A DNA stretch of 64,000 nt from Vibrio ostreicida. GTDB taxonomy: Bacteria; Pseudomonadota; Gammaproteobacteria; Enterobacterales; Vibrionaceae. The first letter of the stretch is position 1; every line of letters begins with the position of its first letter. Made by a program: the position numbers and the translations under genes. Shown here piece by piece: positions 44,438 through 52,396 of this stretch. The notes beneath the pieces are model-generated. The model was given only the letters and a program-made list of their open reading frames with translations, was not told the DNA's origin and ran no database searches. Location: the NCBI RefSeq assembly GCF_013074385.2, contig NZ_JABEYA020000017.1, positions 62,001-126,000 of the forward strand, read 5' to 3'.

Positions 44438-46051
44438 ATGAAATCACTTTTCATTTCTATACGAATGAAAATTCATTCCATTACGGCGATCGCTTTGTGT
44501 GCATTTTTGTCGATTGGCTATTTGAATGTCAGTTCGATAAGTACCAACAAAGTATTTTTGGATAAACTTTCTGGTGAGCAATTTGCGAATACCATTGCCG
44601 CAGAGCTCGCCAACCATGCGATTAATGAGATTGAAAGTCTGTTTACACAGAGCGTCACCTTCGGTGATGAAAGCATCCTAAAGGAGGCGCAAACAAAGTC
44701 TGGTGAATTGATGGACAAGCTCATGGCTTTGAGCCGCAACTCTAACACCGTTTCCCCTGAATTAATTGATGAACTCAGGCAATATGTCGCTCTTTCTGAA
44801 AAGGTTTCGCAAGCCATGTTGGGCGGAGACTTTGATGGGGATTTTGCTGTTTTGAGCCAGACAGCAAACCAAAAGAGTGCCATCCACGGACAGCTTGTTG
44901 CTGATCTGAAAGCGGTGGTTGAGCAAGAGCGTGTAAAATTGAGACAACTGGCATTGGAGAGCAACGAATCGCTTGAAAGCCAACTAAAAATAATTTTGGC
45001 CATTTCCTGTATCTCAATACTTTTTGTGGTCATCATTGCTCAAATTATCGCAACAAACGTCTCGTTTTCAATCACTAATATATCAGAAAATTTAAGTAAG
45101 TTGAGTGAAGGACGGGGGGATCTGTCTTATCGACTTAAAACAAAAAGTAACGATGAAACGGCACAACTTGCCAATAATTTTAATCGTTTTGTGGCGAGTC
45201 TTGAGACGTCGATTACCGCAGTGGTATCAGTGTGTAATCCGATGCTGGGCATTTCAAAAAAGCTCAAGGTGGGAACGTCGAGTTCGACCCATGAGATGGA
45301 AAAGCTCAGCACGTTGTCTGAAGAGTTAGTGAACGAAATGAGTGCGCTTGCTTTGAGTGTGGATCAAGTTGCGCTGTCGACCAATGAAACGTCGGAGTTG
45401 ATTGTAGAAGCACAACAGGAGCTGAGCTCTTGTGAGAAAAAGATGCGTCTCTCAGAATCGGAATCAGAACAACTCCAAGAAGATTTACAAAATACCTATT
45501 CGGTTATTCAAAATTTGGCTTCAGATACAGAGAACGTCACCAATATCTTAAGTGTTATTAATGACATTGCTGACCAAACCAATCTTTTGGCGCTGAATGC
45601 CGCCATTGAAGCGGCGCGAGCGGGAGAGCAAGGAAGAGGGTTTGCGGTTGTGGCTGAAGAAGTGCGCGAGCTTGCTTCAAGAACGGTCAAATCGACAGAG
45701 CAAATCAATACGCTATTGAGTAATTTGATTGAATCGGTGCAGTCAGCCAACTCGGTGTTAGAGACGTCAAAAGATCGGGCATCTTCGAACGCGGATACGG
45801 TGTTACAAGCAGGTGAGTCGCTTAAGCTTATTTCTCAACAAGTACAACAAATTCAAGGGCAGAGTGTATCAATCAAATCGAGTACGGAAGAGCAAACTCA
45901 GGCCACAGAAAAAGTGAAATCAAACACAGAACATTCTAGGGTGGCGATAGGCACTACATTAGATACAGTCGGCGATGTTGGCAACCTCTCGGTTGAGCTT
46001 GCTGAACTGTCGTCAAGTTTGTCTAAAGCCATCAGCACGTTTTCTAAATAA
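44438..46051 (+). CDS. Methyl-accepting chemotaxis protein
   Basis: A 537-residue receptor. Membrane segment 1 at about 13-32, a helical periplasmic sensor of about 150 residues, membrane segment 2 at about 186-208, HAMP (NISENLSKLSEGRGDLSYRL) and a signalling domain with the hairpin tip NAAIEAARAGEQGRG. Sites for methylation flank the tip. Its place in a block with a PstS-like protein, porins and a binding protein suggests it senses a small molecule taken up by those porins. GGAG lies before the ATG. Confidence 0.9.
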   Translation: MKSLFISIRMKIHSITAIALCAFLSIGYLNVSSISTNKVFLDKLSGEQFANTIAAELANHAINEIESLFTQSVTFGDESILKEAQTKSGELMDKLMALSRNSNTVSPELIDELRQYVALSEKVSQAMLGGDFDGDFAVLSQTANQKSAIHGQLVADLKAVVEQERVKLRQLALESNESLESQLKIILAISCISILFVVIIAQIIATNVSFSITNISENLSKLSEGRGDLSYRLKTKSNDETAQLANNFNRFVASLETSITAVVSVCNPMLGISKKLKVGTSSSTHEMEKLSTLSEELVNEMSALALSVDQVALSTNETSELIVEAQQELSSCEKKMRLSESESEQLQEDLQNTYSVIQNLASDTENVTNILSVINDIADQTNLLALNAAIEAARAGEQGRGFAVVAEEVRELASRTVKSTEQINTLLSNLIESVQSANSVLETSKDRASSNADTVLQAGESLKLISQQVQQIQGQSVSIKSSTEEQTQATEKVKSNTEHSRVAIGTTLDTVGDVGNLSVELAELSSSLSKAISTFSK

Positions 46052-46052
46052 C

Positions 46053-47132
46053 GTGAGTCGCACAGAATTGAACCCCTGCGGGCTGCTGTATTTAGCGATA
46101 ACGTGTGCTGCTTTTGCCTCGTCACTGAGCGCCTCAGAGGTGTTCATCAGCGGCAGCCTATTTTATGCGCCGTCCGAGAACGATTACATTAAAGGTGAGG
46201 ATATTGGTGACTCCTACGTTAAAATCACCCTTGGTGATGATTGGCACGGGTTTAGGTTTAAATCTTCGGTTCTCTCAGAATTATATGAGAATGATATCCA
46301 GATTTCTGAGCTTTTTATTGAAAAGGATACGGGCGAATATGGTCGTTTTTCTTTCGGTAGAAAAAACCTATTTAGTGATAGAGTTTACAATTCGCTCCTC
46401 TACCCTTGGTTGTCCTTTCCCCGTGAGGTCTATCCCCTCAATGTGACTCGTTATGAAGGCGTTGAATGGCGTTTTCCATGGAAGAACCATAACTTTAGGG
46501 TCGTTTCCGGTAAATCAAATAATAATGAGTTGGGGCAGAATACCTTAGATTTAACGGTTCCTATCGGGATGGATATCAAGAGTGATTGGCATTACCTCAA
46601 AAGTCGCATCACGCTAGCAAAAACCACGGCGGATTTTACAGGCAGTGGGCTTGAGGCAATACAGAGTGGTCTTGTTGGCCTTGATAATACCGTCGCATTG
46701 GATGACCAAGCGTCCTATTACTATAACGTTGCCCTTGAAGTGCCTATCGGTTCGTTTGTGTTGTCCTTTGACACAACAAAGATCGACTATGGTGAAACCC
46801 AGTATGTGTTATTTGAGGGGTATCGTTATCGTTTTCTGGCCGGGGCAAAGATGAAACCAGACATTTTTGTTTACTATACGTTAGGCCGAAGCCATTCAGA
46901 GAATGACTTCAGTGCCTTGCTGTCTCAATACCCCGCGACGGGCGCGCAACTTTACGGCACGTTGCAAACAAACCAATATGAATCCCATCATCTTGGATTG
47001 GTTAAGCACTTGTCACGCCGTGTCCAATTGAAACTTCAAGGTGGCGTTGCAACAAATCAGTACACTTCCGACAAGGATACGTTTCTTTTATTGGGTGTGA
47101 GTTTTTCCAGTGCCTTGATTGGCGCTAATTAG
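46053..47132 (+). CDS. Second outer-membrane beta-barrel protein
   Basis: A 359-residue exported barrel. The frame is open much further upstream inside the chemoreceptor gene; the likely start is GTG at 46053 immediately after its stop, giving a signal peptide ending SLSA before SEVFISGSLFYAP. Strand patterns, FGRKNLFSDRVYN and a C-terminus of SFSSALIGAN support a porin-like barrel, although the last residue is not aromatic. It forms the last gene of the sensor/porin block. No strong ribosome binding site decides between GTG at 46053 and the TTG five codons later. Confidence 0.7.
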   Translation: MSRTELNPCGLLYLAITCAAFASSLSASEVFISGSLFYAPSENDYIKGEDIGDSYVKITLGDDWHGFRFKSSVLSELYENDIQISELFIEKDTGEYGRFSFGRKNLFSDRVYNSLLYPWLSFPREVYPLNVTRYEGVEWRFPWKNHNFRVVSGKSNNNELGQNTLDLTVPIGMDIKSDWHYLKSRITLAKTTADFTGSGLEAIQSGLVGLDNTVALDDQASYYYNVALEVPIGSFVLSFDTTKIDYGETQYVLFEGYRYRFLAGAKMKPDIFVYYTLGRSHSENDFSALLSQYPATGAQLYGTLQTNQYESHHLGLVKHLSRRVQLKLQGGVATNQYTSDKDTFLLLGVSFSSALIGAN

Positions 47133-47424
47133 AACCCCAAATAACCCCCTATAATTCACGTTGTGATTTTGTGGCCTCACTTCTCTAGTTAGGCGTCTCT
47201 CTGCTTATGTTTACTCGATAAAACCAACGAACCATGGTCGTGTGGCTCTTTTCCAATACGTTTAACCCTCGACTCATCATCAAGTTTTCAGTTTAGGAAA
47301 GGGCACTCTCTTAATTTCGGCTGGAGTTAACACCAGAGTGTCTAACTCAGGTGTTGACCTGATACCAAGAATCACTTGACAGAGGCAAACTAACTACAAC
47401 AGAAAAAGACATAAGGTCGTTGAT
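47133..47424. other. Intergenic region before the AraC regulator, 292 bp
   Basis: Contains the third 18-bp palindrome at 47346-47363 and a short motif GCAAACTAAC (47385-47394) that is found at the identical distance after copy 1 at 25714-25723. Nothing else was recognised. Confidence 0.6.
47346..47363 (+). promoter_or_regulatory. SsrB-type 7-4-7 palindrome, copy 3 (AraC/needle operon)
   Basis: CTCAGGT-GTTG-ACCTGAT, followed by AC. It lies 61 nt before the AraC-family gene. Hexamer CAAACT begins 23 nt after it, exactly as at copy 1. Confidence 0.75.
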
Positions 47425-48126
47425 ATGAAAGCATTGCAAGTGGTGTTGTTTTACAAGCCCGGTCATATCGATTATCACGGAAAACGCATTGAGGTTGGCG
47501 AAAATCAGCTTTTGATGGTTGGTGAAGATGCTCATATTCATGCGTCGTCACGACAAGATTGGATGAGTGTATTCTTTTACCCCGGTGAAGTGTGTCAAGT
47601 TTACCCGTTACTGACTGAGCTTGTTAGCCAACATTCTGCAGCCCGAGGCCACTCAAATGGTGACGTCAAGTCTGTCCCCGTATTTGATGAATTGGTGAAT
47701 GTCATTGAGCAGCTTCACAAGGTCAGTAAAGATGTCATGTTGCGGTTTGTGTTTACGTACTGTTTAGAAATGGACAAGCCGTATTTTTCCGACTTACTGA
47801 GTCAGTATTCAGACCCTAATGACAAGGTGTTTGACTTCATGCATCAACATTTATACGAGCAATGGCCTGTGTCTCGTTATGCAGAAATGTTAGGTATTGA
47901 AGTCACTAAGCTGAACACTGCCTTCTATAAATATTACGGTCAATCGACAAAAAGTTGGCTAACTCAGAAGCGCTTAAGCTATGCCAAACAAATCATTTTA
48001 GAAACCAATAGAAAAATTGCCGACGTGGCCTTTGATTCTGGCTTTAGTAGCCATTCACATTTCATTGGTGCATTTAAAAAACGCTACCAATGCAGTCCTT
48101 CAGTTTTACGATCAGGTAAGAAATAG
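47425..48126 (+). CDS. AraC-family regulator, EsrC-like
   Basis: A 233-residue regulator with an N-terminal effector-type domain and a C-terminal pair of helix-turn-helix motifs (about 140-230): SRYAEMLGIEVTKLNTAFYKYYG and IADVAFDSGFSSHSHFIGAFKKRYQCSPS. It opens the needle operon. In Edwardsiella EsrC, an AraC protein controlled by EsrB, activates part of the secretion system; this gene has an SsrB-type site before it and the same position in a cascade is likely. The start is the ATG with AAGG about 12 nt upstream, slightly far. Confidence 0.85.
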   Translation: MKALQVVLFYKPGHIDYHGKRIEVGENQLLMVGEDAHIHASSRQDWMSVFFYPGEVCQVYPLLTELVSQHSAARGHSNGDVKSVPVFDELVNVIEQLHKVSKDVMLRFVFTYCLEMDKPYFSDLLSQYSDPNDKVFDFMHQHLYEQWPVSRYAEMLGIEVTKLNTAFYKYYGQSTKSWLTQKRLSYAKQIILETNRKIADVAFDSGFSSHSHFIGAFKKRYQCSPSVLRSGKK

Positions 48127-48136
48127 GAGTCAGACC

Positions 48137-48352
48137 ATGGATCTTAACGCGATTATTAGCCAACTATCTCAGCGGTCGACGCAATCTGCCCAAGACATCA
48201 AAACCAAAATGGCTCAGGCTGATCCGAATGACCCTGATCAAATGATGCAAGCTCAGTTTGCTATGCAGCAGTATTCAAACTTCATCGGGTATGAGAGTGC
48301 CTTGATTAAAACCGTCAAGGACATGGTGCAGGGGATCATAGCGAAAATATGA
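48137..48352 (+). CDS. sctF: T3SS needle protein SctF
   Basis: A 71-residue needle subunit, identical in length to SsaG. Conserved features: MAQADPNDPDQMMQAQFAMQ (with the P-x-D loop between the helices), QQYSNFIGYESALIK and the C-terminal GIIAKI that matches SsaG exactly. TAGGAG lies 7 nt before the ATG at 48137. It follows the AraC gene by 10 nt and overlaps ssaH by ATGA. Confidence 0.96.
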   Translation: MDLNAIISQLSQRSTQSAQDIKTKMAQADPNDPDQMMQAQFAMQQYSNFIGYESALIKTVKDMVQGIIAKI

Positions 48353-48642
48353 ACAGTTCAGATAAACAGCTGTTGGTAGAGGCAGCTATCGCCGCGGCCA
48401 ACCATGGTTTGGAAAAGCAGGCGTTGTGTATTTTGGAGGCGTTTGCCGACCTGATTAGCGACCCGATCGACTGCCAAGTTTGTTCAAGTCTTGTGTACTT
48501 CGCGTTGGACAAACGTCCGCAAGCGATTCGCGCATTAAGTGGTCTTGAGGGACCTCAGGCAGAAGGTCTGCGTTTGCTGTATCTATCAACGGCAGAGAAG
48601 GCGGATACTCACAAAATTTGTTCACTGATTACTGGGGGTTAA
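48349..48642 (+). CDS. ssaH: SsaH/YscG-like needle co-chaperone
   Basis: A 97-residue helical protein with TPR-like helices (AAIAAANHGLEKQALCILEAF, VYFALDKRPQAIRALSG). Position directly after the needle gene equals ssaH; with SsaE it should form the cytoplasmic needle chaperone. ATGA overlap with sctF. Confidence 0.8.
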   Translation: MNSSDKQLLVEAAIAAANHGLEKQALCILEAFADLISDPIDCQVCSSLVYFALDKRPQAIRALSGLEGPQAEGLRLLYLSTAEKADTHKICSLITGG

Positions 48643-48643
48643 C

Positions 48644-48949
48644 ATGGAATTAAGTGCTATCGCTAAAGCAACAGCGAGTTCTTTCGAAAAACAAGCAGAG
48701 ACGATCAATCCAGATGAGTCGATGGTCGATAAATTCAGTCAACTGATGCAACAAAGCCAAAAAGACACGGCTTCACTGAATGAGGCGGTTGCCCCTGTTT
48801 CCGGTGCGAATGTGCCTCTTGGTATTGATCCGGCGCAGGCGATTCAAAGCCAAGCTATGGTCACACGCGCTCTTGTCGAGGTCGATCTCGCCGCAAAAAC
48901 GGCAGGCAGTCTTTCTCAATCGATCAATAAATTGGTGTCAATGCAATGA
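48644..48949 (+). CDS. sctI: T3SS inner rod protein SctI
   Basis: A 101-residue protein whose C-terminus (ALVEVDLAAKTAGSLSQSINKLVSM) matches the SsaI/YscI helix that lines the inner rod. Two nucleotides after ssaH, overlap with sctJ by ATGA. SctI is somewhat longer than SsaI (82). Confidence 0.88.
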   Translation: MELSAIAKATASSFEKQAETINPDESMVDKFSQLMQQSQKDTASLNEAVAPVSGANVPLGIDPAQAIQSQAMVTRALVEVDLAAKTAGSLSQSINKLVSMQ

Positions 48950-49677
48950 GAAAATTCAAATGGCTAGCCCTTGTTCTGGCTTTGTTTTTGGCAGGGTGCA
49001 AGGTTGAATTGTATCAAAACCTGCCCCAGTCAGAAGCGAACCAAATGGTGGCATTACTGATGCTCAATAATATTGATGCCAGTTCAGAAGCGGACGCAAA
49101 AACGGGCAAGGTAACACTTAAAATTGAAAAAGATCAGTTTATTAATGCTGTCGAGTTGTTGAGACAAAATGGGTATCCAAAAGCGGACTATGTCGGTATT
49201 GAGCAGTTGTTTCCTTCAGGGCAGTTAGTGTCATCGCCTGCTCAGGAAGAGGCAAAAATGAGTTACCTCAAAGAGCAACAACTTGAGCGGACGCTATCCA
49301 GTATGGACGGAGTTATCAGCTCGCGTGTTTCGCTCGCTCAAGGTCATCAGAATAATAATTCTGGACGTAATGTCCCAAGTGAAAAGTCGGCGGCGATCTA
49401 TATCAAGTATTCTCCGGAAGCCAATTTAAGTAACTCAGAATCCCAGATCCGAAACTTGATCAAAAATGCCGTGCCTGATCTTCAATACGAAAACATCAGC
49501 TTATTTTTGCAACCAGCAGACTTTCGTTATCAGCCCGTGGTTAAACCAAATCAAACGGATTGGGACGACGCACAGAATTGGGTAGCGAACAACAAAACCC
49601 CGGTGACGGTTGGACTTGGCAGTGTGTTTATTGCGGGAATCGCAGGCTTAGTGTTGGGTCGCAGAAAAGAGGGATAG
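48946..49677 (+). CDS. sctJ: T3SS inner-membrane lipoprotein SctJ
   Basis: A 243-residue ring lipoprotein. Lipobox LAGC at about residues 15-18. The periplasmic part shows LYQNLPQSEANQMVALLMLNN and DGVISSRVSLAQ, typical of SsaJ/YscJ/PrgK, and the C-terminal membrane anchor (about 215-237) ends in RRKEG. It forms the MS-like ring with SctD. Confidence 0.95.
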   Translation: MRKFKWLALVLALFLAGCKVELYQNLPQSEANQMVALLMLNNIDASSEADAKTGKVTLKIEKDQFINAVELLRQNGYPKADYVGIEQLFPSGQLVSSPAQEEAKMSYLKEQQLERTLSSMDGVISSRVSLAQGHQNNNSGRNVPSEKSAAIYIKYSPEANLSNSESQIRNLIKNAVPDLQYENISLFLQPADFRYQPVVKPNQTDWDDAQNWVANNKTPVTVGLGSVFIAGIAGLVLGRRKEG

Positions 49678-49679
49678 TG

Positions 49680-50258
49680 ATGTCTACCGATTATTTGCAA
49701 CTGAACCAAACAATCAGAAAGGTTGGCGAGCACATGCATCCACAGTGGTGGGATAAGCTTGGGCTAATGCCATGGCAAACGCTGTATAAAACCAACCCAT
49801 TGGTCGCAAATCGGTTAGATAACGTGATATTAAGCCGTACAGGTTGCTTCGATGGTATCCCGAAAGGCGATATAGGCAAGGTTCAGCCTTGGGTTCGTTT
49901 ATTGCCGCGCTTATTAATGCTTAGTACAGCAGCAGGGCTCGTGGCTCAAAATTGCCCTGATTACCTTTGGGACAGCGAGTACCGTGAGGCGCTGAAACAG
50001 ACCTTTAGTCAGGCTCAGATTGAACAATTGATTGCATTATGGCCGCCAGGTGTTGAGCCCCCCGTATGGTCACCCAATGTCATGACGGAACGCGCTCAGA
50101 AATATGCGGTGAGCGCGATCAGTCAATATTGGAACGGCTCGCCTTTTTGGTCAGTGTTGCGGCTGAATTTACCGGTGGTCGAACCGTTGGAAGAGATGAA
50201 AGAAGACGAAGTGGCTTGCGTTGTGGCGTGGATTTTCAAATTGGAGCGATTTCTATGA
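49680..50258 (+). CDS. sctK: T3SS cytoplasmic protein SctK
   Basis: A 192-residue protein in the place of YscK (a small ORF between ssaJ and ssaK in SPI-2). It has PQWWDKLGLMPWQ near the start and GLVAQNCPDYLW; these W- and P-rich stretches occur in SctK proteins. It helps place SctQ at the sorting platform. The start at 49680 lies 2 nt after the sctJ stop; a longer frame starting inside sctJ is not used. Stop overlaps sctL start by ATGA. Confidence 0.8.
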   Translation: MSTDYLQLNQTIRKVGEHMHPQWWDKLGLMPWQTLYKTNPLVANRLDNVILSRTGCFDGIPKGDIGKVQPWVRLLPRLLMLSTAAGLVAQNCPDYLWDSEYREALKQTFSQAQIEQLIALWPPGVEPPVWSPNVMTERAQKYAVSAISQYWNGSPFWSVLRLNLPVVEPLEEMKEDEVACVVAWIFKLERFL

Positions 50259-50908
50259 ACCCATTTTCTATTTCAATTACTCATTGTGAATTGCAAAAGT
50301 CGAGCGACGTTGTTCCAAACACGGTTATTGACTCCATGCTTCGAGCGAAGAAAAGCGAAAGCAAAGCTCGTCAAAGAATCGCAGCAACGATCCGAAAAGC
50401 AAGAGTTCAGCGAGACCAAGCGCATCACAGTGCGGCCGAAATCATTCAAAAGGCTCAGTTGCACGCGAAACAGCTTGAAGACGAGTGGCGAGAGCAGGCC
50501 CAGAAACAAGCGGTGGCTGAGACGTTAACTTGGATGGTTAATGAAGCGAATTTAGAAAGAAGCCTGATTGAAAGCCTAAAGGGTAGGATCAGTCAGCAGG
50601 TTCGTCGTGTGATTGAACAATGGGCAACAGACCAAGATATGAGTCAATTCCTTGTGAAAAGGCTCAGCGACCAAATCGCATATCAGAGTGGGAAAGGGGC
50701 GCTGAAGCTGCATGTGTCGAGAGCGCATTTTCAGACCATGAAAGACAGCTTTGGCGATAACATGGAAGTCGAACTTAAAGAGGAATTAGCGTCATCGCAA
50801 GCGGAGCTCTCCTCGAATAGTGTCGTTATTCGGCTTGATTTGGAGCAGCACCTACAGTCTTTACTCGACTCATTCTCATGCAAACATGACCAACAGTCTT
50901 TAGCCTGA
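50255..50908 (+). CDS. sctL: T3SS stator protein SctL
   Basis: A 217-residue protein of the SsaK/YscL/FliH family. Coiled-coil N-terminal half (KARVQRDQAHHSAAEIIQKAQ, about 50-75) and a C-terminal domain with SGKGALKLHVSRAHFQ that binds the ATPase SctN. The start at 50255 overlaps sctK; the longer open frame upstream is antisense to nothing but lacks a ribosome binding site. Confidence 0.9.
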   Translation: MNPFSISITHCELQKSSDVVPNTVIDSMLRAKKSESKARQRIAATIRKARVQRDQAHHSAAEIIQKAQLHAKQLEDEWREQAQKQAVAETLTWMVNEANLERSLIESLKGRISQQVRRVIEQWATDQDMSQFLVKRLSDQIAYQSGKGALKLHVSRAHFQTMKDSFGDNMEVELKEELASSQAELSSNSVVIRLDLEQHLQSLLDSFSCKHDQQSLA

Positions 50909-50922
50909 CAGGAGAGCCCGAG

Positions 50923-51936
50923 ATGCGAATTGATGGCCATCAAGTGACAGAACTTCACACCTTTGCACAAAATACGCCTAAAGCGTCATTTTCCGGAGAA
51001 TCGATGGCCAGTCAGGCCAGTGCAGCATTAGCAGAAATGAGGTCAGAAGCGATTGAAGAAACCATGGAAAGCTTGAGTTTAGGACTCAGTAGTATGGCTA
51101 GGCGCCTCAACGTAGGCGCTAAAGAACAAAACCCTATGATGGATGGGGTTGAAAAGCTTTTACAACAAATGGATAAAATGGCTCGCCAGTCGATCAACCG
51201 TATTGCTGAGCAGCTATCTCGATTCTCCGATGCGGGCCAAATGTTCAAAGCGATGGAGAGCTCAGGCCTAGAAAAGGGACAGATGGCTTTAGTGTTGACG
51301 GCGTTGCTCGGATTTAAAGGCTTGCCACCTTCGATACGTAAACAGCTGAAGCAGAGGCTGATAGACATTCTCGCAGAAGAAGAAATTGAACTGGAAATAC
51401 TCGCTGCATCACAAGGGCTTAACGTTGGTAAAGAGGGTCTGCGTGCTGTCCGTCAGCTCTATCAGAATGCGAAAAGAGGTGAACAAGGGTTAGCGCATTG
51501 GTTTGAGTTACTGAAGCAGCACCAAGATAGACGTCAATATATTCGTGTTTTGATTCGAGCAATGGCAGAGCCACTGGATCAGGGGCAAACGCGAGACGAT
51601 ATGACCAAAGTCGTGGCTACCATCGATGATTTAAAACGATTACTGCTATTTATGACGTTCGAAGATCATTGTCAGTCTCTGGCCAAAGCGACGGGGCTCG
51701 ACCCACATAGGGTGATGTCCGTGACCATTGAACTTCTGGAGCAATCTTGGACTTACCCGGATGCTCTGTCACTCATCATTGGTCGTTTACCCTTGGTGGA
51801 AGAAAGAAAAGTGATTTTTCTTCGTCGCTGGAAAGGGTTGATGGCGGTGATGTCCGAAGGGTGCTATCGCGACGTTGAACAAAAAGAGCATGTGCAGGAA
51901 GTGATGCTAGAACTACTCGACCAATGGAATGACTAA
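50923..51936 (+). CDS. sctW: T3SS gatekeeper SctW
   Basis: A 337-residue gatekeeper, one residue from the length of SsaL (338). It is all helical: N-terminal chaperone-binding segment (about 1-60, TEHTFA...), then three domains as in YopN/SsaL; GMEKGQMALVLTALLGFKGLPPSIRKQLKQ-like stretches and IMSVTIELLEQSWTYPDALSLI resemble SsaL. SctW, with SsaB/SpiC and SsaM homologues encoded here, should control the switch from translocators to effectors. ACAGGAG precedes the start. Confidence 0.9.
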   Translation: MRIDGHQVTELHTFAQNTPKASFSGESMASQASAALAEMRSEAIEETMESLSLGLSSMARRLNVGAKEQNPMMDGVEKLLQQMDKMARQSINRIAEQLSRFSDAGQMFKAMESSGLEKGQMALVLTALLGFKGLPPSIRKQLKQRLIDILAEEEIELEILAASQGLNVGKEGLRAVRQLYQNAKRGEQGLAHWFELLKQHQDRRQYIRVLIRAMAEPLDQGQTRDDMTKVVATIDDLKRLLLFMTFEDHCQSLAKATGLDPHRVMSVTIELLEQSWTYPDALSLIIGRLPLVEERKVIFLRRWKGLMAVMSEGCYRDVEQKEHVQEVMLELLDQWND

Positions 51937-51961
51937 TCCATCCGTTTAGGGGAGAGATAAC

Positions 51962-52396
51962 ATGAATCATGAACTGATACTAAAACGACTGGGCGACATG
52001 CTGGGTTTACCGATTGAATTCGATGACTGTGAGCAATGCGTGCTGATGATTGACGAGCACTTAGTTGTTTCACTGACGCCACAGGATCAAGACTGGTTAC
52101 TGCGTTGTATGGTGACGGAAGTTGAGCCTGAATTTGAGCAAAGCACATTTAAAACCGCGATGCAGTTAAACAGCACATTAAGTCTCACCAACTCAGGCCA
52201 CTTGTTTTTTGAAGAAAACAGTCGAGCACTACTTTATGTGGCAAGAATCGCTGCTGAAGATGGTGATACCCTGTATCAAGGCTTGAGTGACACTGTAACT
52301 CAGTATGAGAACATTCAAAATCTACTAGTGAACCAACCTTCGGCACCCGTTCACTTTGACTCGATAGGAGGTCAGTATGCCAATAGCACTAAATGA
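51962..52396 (+). CDS. CesT-family class I T3SS chaperone
   Basis: A 144-residue acidic chaperone of the CesT/SicP/Tir type: N-terminal helix ILKRLGDMLGLP, beta strands with CVLMIDEHLVVSLTP and LLRCMV, a middle helix, and a C-terminal helix AALLYVARI. Class I chaperones act on a substrate coded next to them; the following 1245-residue gene is therefore its probable client. Ends 20 nt inside that gene. GGGGAGAG lies before the ATG. Confidence 0.88.
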   Translation: MNHELILKRLGDMLGLPIEFDDCEQCVLMIDEHLVVSLTPQDQDWLLRCMVTEVEPEFEQSTFKTAMQLNSTLSLTNSGHLFFEENSRALLYVARIAAEDGDTLYQGLSDTVTQYENIQNLLVNQPSAPVHFDSIGGQYANSTK

